A DNA stretch of 64,000 nucleotides from Prevotella sp. E2-28 (GCF_022024055.1 NZ_CP091788.1:2914001-2978000), one strand, 5' to 3'; positions 36,075 through 47,034 are shown, counted from the stretch's first letter. The notes: a model not told the origin generated them from the letters alone. Made by a program: numbers and translations.

Positions 36075-37061
36075 TTAGATGCTCAGTTCATTGAGCACCG
36101 TAATAAGACGCTTGTCAAAGTGCTTGTCTGTGCGAATGCACTCAGAGAAGGGCACGTAAACAATGTCGTTGTTTCTATAGCCCACCATCACGTTACGCTG
36201 ACCCTGTTTGATAGCCTCAATGGCTCCTACGCCCGTGCTACTAGCCAGAATACGGTCGCGTGCTGAAGGACTACCACCTCGCTGTAAGTGACCAAGGATA
36301 GATACACGCACATCGAACCCAGGGAATTCGTTCTTTACGCGGTCAGCATAGTAGAGGGCACCACATTTAGGACTCTCTGACACAATTACGATGCACGATT
36401 TCTTTGACTTACGGATTCCGCGAGACATAAAGGCAGCCAACTGGTCCACGTCAGTGGCCTCTTCCGGCACAATAGCAGCCTCAGCACCACAGGCAATAGC
36501 ACAGTTCTGAGCCAGGAAACCGGCATCGCGTCCCATCACTTCCACGAAGAAGATACGCTCATGCGAGTTCGCCGTATCACGAATACGGTCCACACACTCC
36601 ATGATGGTGTTCATCGTCGTATCGTAACCAATGGTGGCATCCGTACCGTAGAGGTCATTATCAATGGTTCCAGGCAAGCCGATAACAGGAAAATCGTACT
36701 CTACACCAAAATTCCACGCGCCAGTCAGCGAACCGTTTCCGCCTATCACCACTAGAGCATCGATCTCCTCCTTCTGACACGTCTCATATGCTTTCTGCAT
36801 ACCCTCGGGCGTCATAAATTCCTTGCTGCGAGCCGTCTTCAAAATAGTACCGCCACGAGTAATGATACCACTCACATCCTCTGTGGTCAGCACCTTCACC
36901 TCGTCCTTAATCAATCCGTCGTAACCACGATAGATACCCTTAATCGTAAACCCATTGTAAATACCCGCACGTGTTACTGCACGGATAGCTGCGTTCATTC
37001 CGGGCGAGTCACCGCCCGACGTTAAGATACCGATAGTTTTAATCTTCGTCATGATACTCAT
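36075..37061 (-). CDS. pfkA: 6-phosphofructokinase
   Basis: 328 residues. Phosphorylates fructose 6-phosphate. Blocks: [15 protein letters not shown] (14-28), [26 protein letters not shown] (catalytic Asp), [24 protein letters not shown]. The residue equivalent to E. coli Asp103 is Asn109 here, while the next Gly110 fits the ATP-using type rather than the pyrophosphate type (Asp). Whether Asn is normal for this group needs an alignment. It is divergent from dxs, each with its own promoter. Confidence 0.94.
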   Translation of the reverse strand: MSIMTKIKTIGILTSGGDSPGMNAAIRAVTRAGIYNGFTIKGIYRGYDGLIKDEVKVLTTEDVSGIITRGGTILKTARSKEFMTPEGMQKAYETCQKEEIDALVVIGGNGSLTGAWNFGVEYDFPVIGLPGTIDNDLYGTDATIGYDTTMNTIMECVDRIRDTANSHERIFFVEVMGRDAGFLAQNCAIACGAEAAIVPEEATDVDQLAAFMSRGIRKSKKSCIVIVSESPKCGALYYADRVKNEFPGFDVRVSILGHLQRGGSPSARDRILASSTGVGAIEAIKQGQRNVMVGYRNNDIVYVPFSECIRTDKHFDKRLITVLNELSI

Positions 37062-37105
37062 TTTATGTTATGTTCCTTCTTTTTGTTTGTTATCCTTCGG
37101 GGTGC

Positions 37106-37136
37106 AAAGGTACACAAAAAAGAGCGAACCACAAAG
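37106..37136 (-). promoter_or_regulatory. Promoter of pfkA
   Basis: Minus strand TTTG (37133-37136), 19 nt, TACCTTTG (37106-37113). Confidence 0.8.
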
Positions 37137-37311
37137 GATTAATCCGTTTTTCATTTTACAATTCCCTCATAACTTACGAATTATCATTTAATCATCCCAT
37201 TTCTTAATATCTTTTCCCACTTATTCATATCATTTCGCCTTTCATAATGTCAGGGAAACACAACTAAATCCTTGAAAAAGCATTGTTAAAAGAAAATAAA
37301 ATGCTTTTCTT

Positions 37312-37342
37312 TTTGATATATTCTCAATTCTTTGTATCTTTG
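37312..37342 (+). promoter_or_regulatory. Promoter of dxs
   Basis: TTTG (37312-37315), 19 nt, TATCTTTG (37335-37342). The predicted 5' end (about 37349) is within about 20 nt of the start codon. Confidence 0.8.
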
Positions 37343-37367
37343 TCCCCCAAATGACTATTCTTAAATC

Positions 37368-39251
37368 GTGAAACATAAGGATCTTAAAATACTGAAAACC
37401 ATTGACACACCCAGCCAGTTGCGCCTTATCAAGCAAGATTTGCTGCCACAACTGTGCAAGGAGCTGCGCGAAGACATCATACAGGAGTTGTCAGAGAATC
37501 CTGGTCACCTAGCCTCAAGCCTTGGTGTTGTGGAACTGACTGTTGCCCTGCATTACGTCTTCGACACACCGCAGGATCGTATTGTTTGGGACGTAGGTCA
37601 TCAAGCCTATGGACACAAGATACTGACAGGGCGTCGTGATCAATTCTCAACTAATCGCAAACTACACGGCATACGCCCCTTCCCCACACCTGAGGAAAGC
37701 GAATACGACTCATTCATCTGTGGACATGCCTCAAACAGCATATCTGCAGCACTGGGCATGGCGGTAGCATCCAAGGAAAAATATAATGTTGTAGCTGTCA
37801 TTGGCGATGGCGCCATGAGTGGCGGATTAGCTTTCGAAGGCTTGAACAACGTATCAAGCACCCCCAACGATTTACTTATCGTGCTCAACGACAACGACAT
37901 GTCAATTGACCGCTCTGTGGGCGGTATGAAAGAGTACCTGCTGAATCTTAGCACCAACAAGACCTACAACTCCCTGCGCTACAAGGCCTCTAAATGGTTG
38001 GTTGAACAAGGATTGCTGACAGAAGGCAGGAAGAAGGGCATCATCCGCCTGACCAATGCCTTTAAGAGTGCTATTTCCGAGCAACAGAATGTCTTTGAGG
38101 GCATGAATATCCGCTACTTTGGACCTTACGACGGCCATAACGTCAAGGAACTGGTACGCATTCTCAGACAGTTGAAGGACATGAAAGGTCCTAAGTTGCT
38201 GCATCTTCATACTCAGAAAGGTCACGGTTATGCACCTGCAGAGAACTACAAGCCCGTATGGCATGCTCCTGGAAAGTTCGACCCAGACACTGGCGAGCTG
38301 ATAAAGGGCAACACAGAAGGAATGCCACCCAAATATCAAGATGTTTTTGGCGAGACACTTCTAGAACTGGCTCAGGCTAACCCGAAGATTGTGGGTGTCA
38401 CCCCCGCTATGCCTACGGGTTGCTCTATGAATATACCTATGAAGGTAATGCCCGATAGGATGTTTGACGTGGGTATTGCCGAAGGGCACGCAGTAACATT
38501 TTCTGCTGGTATGGCCAAGGACGGTCTCATCCCATTCTGTAATATATACAGCGCTTTTGCACAGCGTGCATACGACAATATCATACATGACGTGGCCATA
38601 TTGAAACTCCCCGTTGTGCTTTGTTTCGACCGTGCCGGTCTGGTTGGTGAAGACGGTCCTACGCATCATGGCGCCTTTGACATGGCCGCTTTGCGTCCGA
38701 TTCCCAATCTAACGATATCGTCGCCCATGAATGAACATGAGTTACGTAATTTGATGTACACCGCCCAGTTAGAGAATAAAGGTCCTTTCGTGATTCGTTA
38801 TCCACGCGGCAACGGCGTACTTGTTAATTGGCGCTGTCCATTAGAAGAGATTAAAGTAGGTACAGGGCGCAAATTGTGCGATGGCAACGATGTAGCCGTA
38901 CTTACTATCGGTCCGATAGGTAACGATGTCGAAGAGGTTATTACAGATATAGCCAGTACGCCTAATACACCCAGCGTCGCCCATTACGACATGCGTTTCC
39001 TGAAACCTCTCGATGAGGATATCCTTCACGAGGTAGGTCGAAAGTTTAAGCGTATTATCACCATTGAGGATGGTGTACGCAATGGAGGTATGGGCTCGGC
39101 TGTGATGGAATGGATGAGCGACCACGGCTATCAACCACAGATTACCCGCATGGGACTGCCCGATAATTTTGTAGAGCATGGTACTATCAAGCAGTTACGC
39201 GAGATTATCGGACTGGACAATGAAACCATTAAAAAAGAGATACTGAAATGA
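37368..39251 (+). CDS. dxs: 1-deoxy-D-xylulose-5-phosphate synthase
   Basis: Thiamine-diphosphate enzyme, first step of the MEP isoprenoid pathway. 627 residues: HPG-like region [16 protein letters not shown], ThDP/Mg motif [63 protein letters not shown]. The start appears to be GTG at 37368, since no in-frame ATG fits the N-terminus. A six-codon ORF (37351-37371) sits just before it; its TGA overlaps the GTG as GTGA. dxs overlaps trkA by 4 bp (ATGA). Confidence 0.95.
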   Translation: MKHKDLKILKTIDTPSQLRLIKQDLLPQLCKELREDIIQELSENPGHLASSLGVVELTVALHYVFDTPQDRIVWDVGHQAYGHKILTGRRDQFSTNRKLHGIRPFPTPEESEYDSFICGHASNSISAALGMAVASKEKYNVVAVIGDGAMSGGLAFEGLNNVSSTPNDLLIVLNDNDMSIDRSVGGMKEYLLNLSTNKTYNSLRYKASKWLVEQGLLTEGRKKGIIRLTNAFKSAISEQQNVFEGMNIRYFGPYDGHNVKELVRILRQLKDMKGPKLLHLHTQKGHGYAPAENYKPVWHAPGKFDPDTGELIKGNTEGMPPKYQDVFGETLLELAQANPKIVGVTPAMPTGCSMNIPMKVMPDRMFDVGIAEGHAVTFSAGMAKDGLIPFCNIYSAFAQRAYDNIIHDVAILKLPVVLCFDRAGLVGEDGPTHHGAFDMAALRPIPNLTISSPMNEHELRNLMYTAQLENKGPFVIRYPRGNGVLVNWRCPLEEIKVGTGRKLCDGNDVAVLTIGPIGNDVEEVITDIASTPNTPSVAHYDMRFLKPLDEDILHEVGRKFKRIITIEDGVRNGGMGSAVMEWMSDHGYQPQITRMGLPDNFVEHGTIKQLREIIGLDNETIKKEILK

Positions 39252-40606
39252 AGGTAGTAATTGCCGGCGCAGGAGCCGTAGGAACCCACCTGTCAAAACT
39301 GCTGTCAACAGAGCATCACGACTGTGTACTTATCGATGACGACGAAGAGCGTCTAGGAGGTATGGACTCAAACTACGACATCATGGCCGTCAATGCGTCG
39401 CCTACCAGTATTAAGGCACTAAAAGATGCGGGCGTAGGATCAGCCGATCTTTTTGTTGGTGTCACCCGCTACGAAAGCCGCAACATCACGGCATGCACTC
39501 TGGCACACGCACTAGGAGCAAAGAAAACCGTAGCACGTATAGACAACTACGAATACCTGTCGCCGCAAAACCTGCCATTCTTCCACGATCTAGGCATCGA
39601 TTCACTGGTTTACCCTGAAGTATTAGCAGCCACTGATATCATCAATGGGCTGAAACTATCGTGGGTACGTCAGCGCTGGGATGTGCACGATGGTGCTCTC
39701 GTACTTCTCGGCATCAAATTGCGTGAGGGCTGCGAAATCCTAAACCAGCCACTGAAAGACCTCTGCGGCCCAGAAGACCCCTATCATATTGTAGCTATCA
39801 AACGAGATGGTGACACCATCATCCCTGGTGGTATGGATGTTTTGCAACTGCAGGATTTGGCTTATTTCATGACTACCAGTGAATATATTCCATACATCCG
39901 CAAAATTGTAGGTAAAGAGCATTACGAGGACGTACACAACGTAATTATCATGGGTGGTGGAAAGACTGCCGTGAGAGCTGCGCTGACGATGCCCGACTAC
40001 ATGAATGCTAAGATTATCGAGATCGACGCAGCCCGCTGCGAACGTCTCAACCAACTGTTGGCCACCAACGATGCCATGGTGATTCATGGCGACGGACGTG
40101 ACTTGGGACTGCTCAACGAGGAAGGCATTAAGCATACGCAGGCCTTCGTAGCACTGACAGGTAATGCCGAGACAAACATCCTGGCCTGTCTGACAGCCAA
40201 GAAACTGGGTGTGCGCAAGACGGTGGCCATGGTCGAAAATCTGGATTATGTCAGTATGGCAGAAGGGCTTGACATCGGCACCATTATCAACAAGAAGACG
40301 GTGGCTGCCAGCCATATCTTCCAAATGATGCTCAAGGCCGATGTCAGGAATATGCGCTCGCTAATGATGGTCGAGGCCGACGTGGCTGAGTTTGTAGCTG
40401 CTGAAGGCTCAAAGGTAACGAAGAAGCCAGTGAAAGACCTCGGACTGCCCTTCGGTATCACCATTGGCGGACTGGTACGCGACGGCAAAGGCATCCTGGT
40501 TAACGGTAATACACAGATAACGCCAGGCGATTCCGTCATGGTGTTCTGTCATAAGCACCAGCTCGACAAAGCAGAGAAATACTTCAAGAAATCGTTGCTT
40601 TGGTAA
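39248..40606 (+). CDS. trkA: Trk potassium uptake protein TrkA
   Basis: 452 residues. Cytoplasmic gating subunit with two RCK units: NAD-binding [13 protein letters not shown] (6-18) with an acidic [10 protein letters not shown] strand, TrkA_C, a second nucleotide-like site ([14 protein letters not shown]), and a final TrkA_C domain. Coupled to dxs by a 4-bp overlap and followed by its channel partner trkH. Confidence 0.96.
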   Translation: MKVVIAGAGAVGTHLSKLLSTEHHDCVLIDDDEERLGGMDSNYDIMAVNASPTSIKALKDAGVGSADLFVGVTRYESRNITACTLAHALGAKKTVARIDNYEYLSPQNLPFFHDLGIDSLVYPEVLAATDIINGLKLSWVRQRWDVHDGALVLLGIKLREGCEILNQPLKDLCGPEDPYHIVAIKRDGDTIIPGGMDVLQLQDLAYFMTTSEYIPYIRKIVGKEHYEDVHNVIIMGGGKTAVRAALTMPDYMNAKIIEIDAARCERLNQLLATNDAMVIHGDGRDLGLLNEEGIKHTQAFVALTGNAETNILACLTAKKLGVRKTVAMVENLDYVSMAEGLDIGTIINKKTVAASHIFQMMLKADVRNMRSLMMVEADVAEFVAAEGSKVTKKPVKDLGLPFGITIGGLVRDGKGILVNGNTQITPGDSVMVFCHKHQLDKAEKYFKKSLLW

Positions 40607-40656
40607 AGTTGTTATTTCGACATAACGATATAACGTCATAACAAAAAAAACTCAAA

Positions 40657-42111
40657 TTGATCAACTTCCGCATCATATCAAAGATTCTGGGCTCGCTGCT
40701 TTTCATCGAGGGCTTCTTTATGGCCTGCTGTCTGGCTATGGCATTCTCGTTTCATGAAGACGACGAACTGGCCTTTATGGCATCTACGATATTGACGTTT
40801 GGAGGTGCATTTATTTTCCTGTTTTTTGGACATGAGGCTGAGAACTCCCTGAGTCGTCGCGATGCATACGTGGTGGTGACGCTCACATGGGTGGTGTTCT
40901 CATTCTTCGGGATGTTTCCCTTCCTGATTCACGGCTCATTGAACAATATCACCGATGCCTATTTTGAGACCATGTCAGGTTTCACCACCACGGGAGCCAC
41001 TATCATTGATGATGTAGAGTCATTGCCCCACGGTCTGCTTTTCTGGCGCTCGCTGATGCAATGGATAGGCGGACTGGGAATCGTATTCTTCACCGTAGCG
41101 CTGTTGCCACAGTTGGTTGGCGGTAGCGTAAAGGTGTTTGCTGCTGAAGCTACAGGTCCTATGCGATCAAAGATGCACCCGCGACTATCCACCACAGCGA
41201 AATGGATTTGGAGTATCTACGTATTGCTGACTATCGCCTGCGCGCTCTCGTTCTGGTTGGCTGGTATGGACTGGTTTGACGCAACGAATTACTCTATGTC
41301 CACAACAGCGACAGGCGGATTTTCCACTCATAACGGCACCATATTCTTGGCCTCACCACTCATTGAGTATCTGGCTATTTTGTTTCAATTTCTAGCAGGC
41401 ATCAACTTCACCTTATTATATATGAGCCTGTTCAAATGGAAGATGGGCAGTTTGTTCCGCAACTCGGAGTTCAAGATGTATATCATCACCATCCTTGTAG
41501 CCACGGCATGGATTATGTACCTGCTACTCACACGTTTGGATTACGACCTTGAATCAGCCTTCCGCTCAGCGTTATTCCAAGTAGTATCGTTTATTACTAC
41601 TACAGGCCTGAGTAATACCGATGCTGGTGCTTGGCCTCACTTCACATGGATAATACTGATGTTCCTGATGTTTATGGGTGCCTGTTCTGGCAGTACTACG
41701 GGTGGTTTCAAAAGTATCCGCGTATTGATGATGCTCAAGGTACTACGCAACGAGTTCCGACATATCATTCATCCCAATGCGGTATTGCCCGTGAAGTTGT
41801 CAGGTCAGAGTATTCCACAGAACCGACTAGTCACATTGTTGGCTTTGTTTACCCTCTATGTGATAGCCCTCCTGCTGGTATTCACCGTCATGATAGTCTC
41901 TGGCATTGACATCACCAATGCTGCCACCATCGCCTTAAGCCTCATCAGCAACGTAGGTGCAGGCCTTGATACCAACATGGGAGCACAGATGTCATGGGCT
42001 GACCTTTCCGATGGTATCAAGTGGCTCTGTTCGTTCCTCATGCTCGTAGGCCGTCTTGAAATTGTTGCCGTATTGGTGCTCTTCACTCGTGCATTCTGGA
42101 AAGAGAACTAA
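40657..42111 (+). CDS. trkH: Trk potassium transporter membrane subunit TrkH
   Basis: 484 residues with about ten membrane helices. The pore-loop signatures are visible, for example SGFTTTGATI and STTATGGFSTHNG, FITTTGLSNTD, SNVGAGLDTN. No ATG fits the conserved N-terminus (INFRIISKILGSLLF), so TTG at 40657 is the probable start. It follows trkA by 50 bp. Confidence 0.94.
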   Translation: MINFRIISKILGSLLFIEGFFMACCLAMAFSFHEDDELAFMASTILTFGGAFIFLFFGHEAENSLSRRDAYVVVTLTWVVFSFFGMFPFLIHGSLNNITDAYFETMSGFTTTGATIIDDVESLPHGLLFWRSLMQWIGGLGIVFFTVALLPQLVGGSVKVFAAEATGPMRSKMHPRLSTTAKWIWSIYVLLTIACALSFWLAGMDWFDATNYSMSTTATGGFSTHNGTIFLASPLIEYLAILFQFLAGINFTLLYMSLFKWKMGSLFRNSEFKMYIITILVATAWIMYLLLTRLDYDLESAFRSALFQVVSFITTTGLSNTDAGAWPHFTWIILMFLMFMGACSGSTTGGFKSIRVLMMLKVLRNEFRHIIHPNAVLPVKLSGQSIPQNRLVTLLALFTLYVIALLLVFTVMIVSGIDITNAATIALSLISNVGAGLDTNMGAQMSWADLSDGIKWLCSFLMLVGRLEIVAVLVLFTRAFWKEN

Positions 42112-42137
42112 CTGCTATATATAAATCTACCATAAAG

Positions 42138-42629
42138 ATGAAAAAAACAATCATCCTTTCAATGTTGCTTGCATCCCTTACAATAGGGGCTGCAGCACAA
42201 AATGCAGACAGCACACGTGTCAAAAACGATTCTATAAAAGTATTCATTGACTATGAGTCTCAGCCCCAATTTCGCGGCGGACAAGAGGCATTGAAGAAAT
42301 TCATATCTAAGAACTTAAAATATCCCGATGCGGCAGCCGCATATGATGTCGAAGGTAGTATCATTATGACATTTATCGTCAACGAGGACGGTTCTTTGTC
42401 GGATATCTCTGCACACGACTGCAAAATAGACCGTTTCAATACGACCAAATTTTCACAAGAGACAGAAGCCCGTCAGAAAGAACTGAAGCAGCAGTTTGCC
42501 TTGCTGTTTGCAAAGGAGGGGGCTCGTGTAATTCGGAAAATGCCGAAATGGTCTCCTGCAAAGCGCTACGGAAAGGCCGTACGGGTAAAGATGCACCAGC
42601 CCATCAAATTTATAGACCCCTACAAGTAA
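42138..42629 (+). CDS. Periplasmic protein with one TonB C-terminal domain
   Basis: 163 residues, signal peptide (1-20, SLTIGAAAQ), then a single TonB_C domain (PQFRGGQEALKKFI ... MPKWSPAKRYGKAVRVKMHQPI). There is no membrane anchor or proline spacer, so energy transduction is unlikely. Related in design to the protein at 27431-28150. It lies in a same-strand run between trkH and GH16. Confidence 0.82.
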   Translation: MKKTIILSMLLASLTIGAAAQNADSTRVKNDSIKVFIDYESQPQFRGGQEALKKFISKNLKYPDAAAAYDVEGSIIMTFIVNEDGSLSDISAHDCKIDRFNTTKFSQETEARQKELKQQFALLFAKEGARVIRKMPKWSPAKRYGKAVRVKMHQPIKFIDPYK

Positions 42630-42659
42630 ATATCGTAGGCTTTCAACCATAAATCTCAA

Positions 42660-43511
42660 ATGAAGAGCAAAATCGTTATTGGTATATTATTATTTCTAGG
42701 GGCATTACCTCTAGCTGCTCAAGAGTGGAAGTTAGTGTGGAGTCAGGAATTCAATGAAGAAGGAAGGCCCGACAGCTCCGTCTGGAACTATGAACAGGGC
42801 TTCGTGCGCAATCATGAGGCACAATGGTACCAGCCTGAGAATGCTTATCAAAAAGACGGACTGCTCATCATAGAGGCACGGAAGGAACAAAAGCCCAACC
42901 CCACTTATCGTGAACATAGTCGTCATTGGGGACAACAACGTCCATCAATCGATTATACCTCCGCATGTTTGACCACACAGGGAAAATACAACTTTCTTTA
43001 TGGTCGTTTGGAGGTTTGCGCCCGTATTCCGACAGCGGATGGAGCTTGGCCTGCCATTTGGACATTGGGCAGCGGCATGGAATGGCCATCATGTGGCGAG
43101 ATAGACCTGATGGAGTATTACCGCATAAAGGGTGTTCCCCATATCTTAGCGAACGTGGCATGGGGCAACGACCAACATTATCAGGCCGTATGGAACAGTA
43201 AACGTGTTCCTTATGTCCACTTCACTCAGCGTGACCCTCAATGGGAACAGCACTTCCATGTATGGCGGATGGACTGGGACGAGATAAGCATCCGTCTCTA
43301 TCTAGATGATGAACTGCTCAACGAAGTGCCTCTCAGCACCACTGTCAATGGTAGCATCGGTCAGCACACGAATCCCTTCACCCGTCCGCAATATATTCTT
43401 TTGAACCTTGCTTTAGGTGGCGACAATGGAGGCACGATTGATGATTCAGCCTTCCCCATGCGCTACGAGATAGACTATGTACGCGTGTTTCAACCCGTGA
43501 AGTCTATATAA
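42660..43511 (+). CDS. Glycoside hydrolase family 16 (beta-glucanase/laminarinase-like)
   Basis: 283 residues with a signal peptide (1-20, LFLGALPLAAQ). The GH16 catalytic signature ExDxxE is present as GEIDLMEYY, preceded by AWPAIWTLGSGMEWPSCG and followed by HVWRMDWDEISIRLYLDD and the terminal YEIDYVRVFQ. It should hydrolyse beta-1,3(4)-glucans in the periplasm or outside. No polysaccharide locus surrounds it. Confidence 0.93.
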   Translation: MKSKIVIGILLFLGALPLAAQEWKLVWSQEFNEEGRPDSSVWNYEQGFVRNHEAQWYQPENAYQKDGLLIIEARKEQKPNPTYREHSRHWGQQRPSIDYTSACLTTQGKYNFLYGRLEVCARIPTADGAWPAIWTLGSGMEWPSCGEIDLMEYYRIKGVPHILANVAWGNDQHYQAVWNSKRVPYVHFTQRDPQWEQHFHVWRMDWDEISIRLYLDDELLNEVPLSTTVNGSIGQHTNPFTRPQYILLNLALGGDNGGTIDDSAFPMRYEIDYVRVFQPVKSI

Positions 43512-43549
43512 AAGTGAACTCTAATACATATTAAAATACAAATACACAA

Positions 43550-44863
43550 ATGAAATTCTTATTAAGTTTTCTAGGATTTGATGCCGCTACAATGACCATC
43601 CGTAAGGAAGTCATAGGCGGCATCACAACGTTTCTGACGATGGCCTATATCTTGGCCGTGAATCCAGACATCCTCTCTGCTACTGGCATGGATAAAGGTG
43701 CCGTGTTTACCACTACTTGTATCTCTGCTGTTGTGGGCACTATCGTGATGGCACTCTATGCAAAGTTGCCCTTCGCATTGGCTCCCGGCATGGGTCTCAA
43801 TGCCTTCTTCGCCTTCACGGTGGTACTGACTATGGGCTATTCCTGGCAGTTTGCGCTGACGGCCGTGTTCATTGAGGGTCTTATCTTTATCCTGCTCACC
43901 ATCACAGGTCTACGCAGTTACATCGTCAATGCCATCCCATTGATCTTACGACGTGCCATCAGTCCGGGCATCGGCCTCTTCATCGCCTTCGTTGGCCTGA
44001 AGAGTGCTGGTATCGTAGGTTCTTCTGACGCTACCTTCGTCACGATGGGAAACCTGCACGACCCTGCCGTGCTGCTGGGCATCTTCGGTATCCTGATTAC
44101 TGCTGCCATGTTGGTGAAGAACGTCACAGGCTCTCTGCTTATCGGCATTCTGGTGACCACCATTGTGGGCATCCCCTTGGGTGTCACCCAATACAATGGT
44201 ATCATGTCCACACCACCTTCTATCGAACCCATCCTTTGGCAGTTTGAGTGGCATAACATCCTCTCCGTCGATATGATTATCGTGGTGCTCACCTTCCTGT
44301 TCATCGATATGTTCGACACCATCGGCACCCTCATCGGTGTTTCTAACCGTGCCGGTATGGTAGATGATGATGGCAACGTAAAGAACCTCAACAAGGCCTT
44401 TATGGCCGATGCCGTAGGCACTACCGTGGGTGCCATGCTGGGTACTTCTACCGTGACCACCTATGTGGAGAGTGCATCGGGTGTGAATGCCGGTGGCCGT
44501 TCTGGTCTCACCAGCCTCATCACAGCCCTTTGCTTCGCCGTTGCACTGCTCTTTGCTCCGTTGTTCCTTGCCATCCCTGGTCAGGCTACAGCATCGGCCC
44601 TGGTACTGGTAGGTGTGATGATGATGTACGACATCCGCAAGGTTGATTTCTCTGATTACGTGACGGCTATCCCCTGTTTCGTGTGTATCGTGCTGATGCC
44701 GCTGACCTACAGTATTTCTGACGGTATCCTCATGGGAGTCATCGCCTACGTATTGATTCACCTGCTATCGTTCACCATGAAGGACCGCGACGCGCGCAAC
44801 AATATCAACTGGGGCACCATCCTGCTGGCAGTGCTCTTCATCTGCCGCTACGCGTTCTTATAA
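43550..44863 (+). CDS. NCS2 (AzgA-type) purine permease
   Basis: 437 residues, about 12-13 helices. AzgA/PbuG features: FLTMAYILAVNPDIL, APGMGLNAFFAF, FLFIDMFDTIGTLIGV, TSTVTTYVESASGVNAGGRSGLTS. Likely imports guanine, hypoxanthine or adenine. It is followed after 24 bp by a DUF5020 outer-membrane protein that may supply the outer-membrane step. Confidence 0.9.
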   Translation: MKFLLSFLGFDAATMTIRKEVIGGITTFLTMAYILAVNPDILSATGMDKGAVFTTTCISAVVGTIVMALYAKLPFALAPGMGLNAFFAFTVVLTMGYSWQFALTAVFIEGLIFILLTITGLRSYIVNAIPLILRRAISPGIGLFIAFVGLKSAGIVGSSDATFVTMGNLHDPAVLLGIFGILITAAMLVKNVTGSLLIGILVTTIVGIPLGVTQYNGIMSTPPSIEPILWQFEWHNILSVDMIIVVLTFLFIDMFDTIGTLIGVSNRAGMVDDDGNVKNLNKAFMADAVGTTVGAMLGTSTVTTYVESASGVNAGGRSGLTSLITALCFAVALLFAPLFLAIPGQATASALVLVGVMMMYDIRKVDFSDYVTAIPCFVCIVLMPLTYSISDGILMGVIAYVLIHLLSFTMKDRDARNNINWGTILLAVLFICRYAFL

Positions 44864-44887
44864 TTTAAAATTTAGAATTAAAAAAAT

Positions 44888-45598
44888 ATGAAAAGATTTT
44901 TTACTATTGCGCTGATGGCTGTAGCAGCCCTGAGCGCCAACGCACAAAACATTCAGTTACACTACGACTTCGGTCGCAACATCTACTCTGGCGAGGAAGC
45001 TGGACGCCAGAAAGTGACCGTCACACTTGAGCAGTTCAAAGCCGACGAATGGGGCTCATGGTACTACTTCGTTGACGTGGACATGTCGCGTCATTTCACA
45101 GAGAGTGCCTACACGGAGATCTCTCGCGAGTTCAATTTATGCAAGGAATCTCCCTTCGCTGCCCACGTGGAGTATGATGGTGGACTCTCCAAGAGCGGTA
45201 GCTTCCAACAGGCAGGACTCCTCGGTGCTGCCTACAACGGACACAATGCCGACTTTTCAAAAACATGGTCTGTACAGCTGTTGTACAAGCATTTCTTCAA
45301 GAGCTATAACACCACACATTCTTATGCCAGCGCTCAGCTAACAGGTGTATGGGGCCTGAATTTCCTCGACGACAAGCTGTCATTCGCAGGCTTCATCGAC
45401 TTCTGGCGTGGCGAGAAGGCGAACAATCACGGATGCCTGGTAGTACTCTCAGAGCCTCAGCTGTGGTACAACTTCAACAAGCACTTCAGCGTAGGCACAG
45501 AGTGGGAGTTCTCAAACAACTTCGTCTATAACGCAGATCCTACTAGCGACAAGACGTTCTTCGTCAACCCCACCCTGGCTGTTAAGTGGAACTTCTAA
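44888..45598 (+). CDS. DUF5020 family, probable Tsx-like outer-membrane nucleoside channel
   Basis: 236 residues, signal peptide (1-19, AAVALSANAQ-like) and alternating amphipathic strands ending VNPTLAVKWNF, with a terminal Phe typical of outer-membrane barrels. The pattern resembles Tsx-type nucleoside channels. The position directly after a purine permease supports nucleoside or nucleobase uptake. The function is inferred. Confidence 0.75.
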   Translation: MKRFFTIALMAVAALSANAQNIQLHYDFGRNIYSGEEAGRQKVTVTLEQFKADEWGSWYYFVDVDMSRHFTESAYTEISREFNLCKESPFAAHVEYDGGLSKSGSFQQAGLLGAAYNGHNADFSKTWSVQLLYKHFFKSYNTTHSYASAQLTGVWGLNFLDDKLSFAGFIDFWRGEKANNHGCLVVLSEPQLWYNFNKHFSVGTEWEFSNNFVYNADPTSDKTFFVNPTLAVKWNF

Positions 45599-45612
45599 AT
45601 ACAAGGTCAATA

Positions 45613-45640
45613 AAAAAGAGCATCACGTGATGCTCTTTTT
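45613..45640. terminator. Bidirectional terminator between DUF5020 and the uracil/xanthine permease
   Basis: A perfect palindrome with 14-nt arms (AAAAAGAGCATCAC and its complement), A-rich on one side and T-rich on the other, so it can work on both strands. Confidence 0.9.
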
Positions 45641-45648
45641 TATTATTC

Positions 45649-46986
45649 TTACTGATGCTCTTTTTTCTCTTTGCCGTGAACGCTTTTCACCTTCATGCCT
45701 AACTTACCTGGCAGTACGGCATTGAGCGTCACGCCGACAATAGCAGAAAGGGCCAGACCCGAGAAATGGATGGGACCGATGTTCACGTTATCATCGGCCC
45801 CATATTTTACGCCGATAGCAATAACGAGAATCAGAGCAGCCACAAACACATTACGTGATGAGTTGAAGTCCACGCTGTCCTCCACCAGATTGCGCACACC
45901 CACAGCCGAGATCATACCATAAAGAATCAGACTCACACCACCAATCGTAGCTGCAGGCATCAAGCCTATCAGGCTGGCAAACTTAGGGCAGAACGAGAGT
46001 AGGATGGCAAAGCAGGCAGCCAGACGAATCACGGCTGGGTCGAACACCTTCGTGAGGTTCAGCACGCCTGTGTTCTCACCATACGTGGTATTGGCAGGCG
46101 CACCAAAGAGTGATGCCAGCGCCGTAGCCAGTCCGTCACCCATCAGCGTGCGGTGCAGACCGGGTTCCTTCAAGAAGTCCTTGCCCACGGTAGAAGAGAT
46201 GGCGCACATATCGCCGATATGCTCCATGATAGTAGCAATGGCGATAGGCATGATGGCGATGATGGTAGAAATAAGGAATGTAGTGTCCATATTATCAAAC
46301 ACGGCCAAAGCGGTCTGCTCTCTGCTGAATGGTAGCCCAATCCATGCGGCCTCGCTCAGCGACGAAAAGTCCACCTCACCCATCGCTACGGCTGTCATAT
46401 AGCTGACCACCACACCCAACAGGATAGGAATAATCTTGATGATGCCCTTACCACACACACTGGCAAGAATCACCGTTGCCAGCGCCACGATAGCCAGAGG
46501 CCAGTTGGTGGCACAGTTCTGAATAGCGCTACCTGAGAGCACCAGACCGATAGCTATAATCATTGGGCCTGTGACCAAAGGCGGGAAGAAACGCAACATC
46601 TTCTCGATACCAAACGACTTGATGAGACCTGCCATCACAAAATAACACAGTCCGGCAAAGAACACACCAATGCAGGCATAGTCCAAAGCCAACGTCTCAC
46701 TCATACCCTGCTCCACGCCCAGCGCCTTCACCGACATATAGCCGCCCAGGAAGGCAAACGAGGAGCCCAGGAAGGCTGGCACCTGCAACTTGCTGACAAA
46801 ATGGAAGACCAGTGTGCCGATACCTGCAAAAAGTAGCGTTGACGACACAGACAGACCTGTTAATACAGGCACCAGCACGGTGGCGCCAAACATGGCGAAC
46901 AAGTGTTGAACACCCAAGATAACATACTTAGGCATACCCAGTTTTCTAGCATCGGTGATGCCTTCTTTCTCTGTAATTTGGTTCAT
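45649..46986 (-). CDS. NCS2 uracil/xanthine permease (UraA-like)
   Basis: 445 residues from the ATG at 46986. A longer frame to 47055 would begin upstream of the promoter (47027-47034), so the shorter start is chosen. NCS2 features: LGVQHLFAMFGATVLVPVLTGL, the GSSFAFLGGY loop, ATIMEHIGDMCAIS, GAPANTTYGENTG with the conserved Glu. It is likely a proton-coupled uracil or xanthine importer. Confidence 0.93.
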   Translation of the reverse strand: MNQITEKEGITDARKLGMPKYVILGVQHLFAMFGATVLVPVLTGLSVSSTLLFAGIGTLVFHFVSKLQVPAFLGSSFAFLGGYMSVKALGVEQGMSETLALDYACIGVFFAGLCYFVMAGLIKSFGIEKMLRFFPPLVTGPMIIAIGLVLSGSAIQNCATNWPLAIVALATVILASVCGKGIIKIIPILLGVVVSYMTAVAMGEVDFSSLSEAAWIGLPFSREQTALAVFDNMDTTFLISTIIAIMPIAIATIMEHIGDMCAISSTVGKDFLKEPGLHRTLMGDGLATALASLFGAPANTTYGENTGVLNLTKVFDPAVIRLAACFAILLSFCPKFASLIGLMPAATIGGVSLILYGMISAVGVRNLVEDSVDFNSSRNVFVAALILVIAIGVKYGADDNVNIGPIHFSGLALSAIVGVTLNAVLPGKLGMKVKSVHGKEKKEHQ

Positions 46987-47026
46987 CTGAATTAAAGAAT
47001 TTTTCAGTCTATTGGTTGTTTGCCTG

Positions 47027-47034
47027 CAAAGGTA
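47027..47034 (-). promoter_or_regulatory. -7 element of the uracil/xanthine permease
   Basis: TACCTTTG on the minus strand; a CTTG (47055-47058) lies about 20 nt upstream. Confidence 0.65.

Larger units (their letters stand above)
37062..37367. other. Divergent promoter region between pfkA and dxs (306 bp)
   Basis: Holds the pfkA promoter at its left end and the dxs promoter at its right end. The middle is AT-rich with no recognisable gene. Confidence 0.6.

Noticed and set aside
43946..44761. 271-aa His/Asp-rich ORF opposite the purine permease
   Set aside because: Antisense artefact of a GC-rich membrane protein gene.
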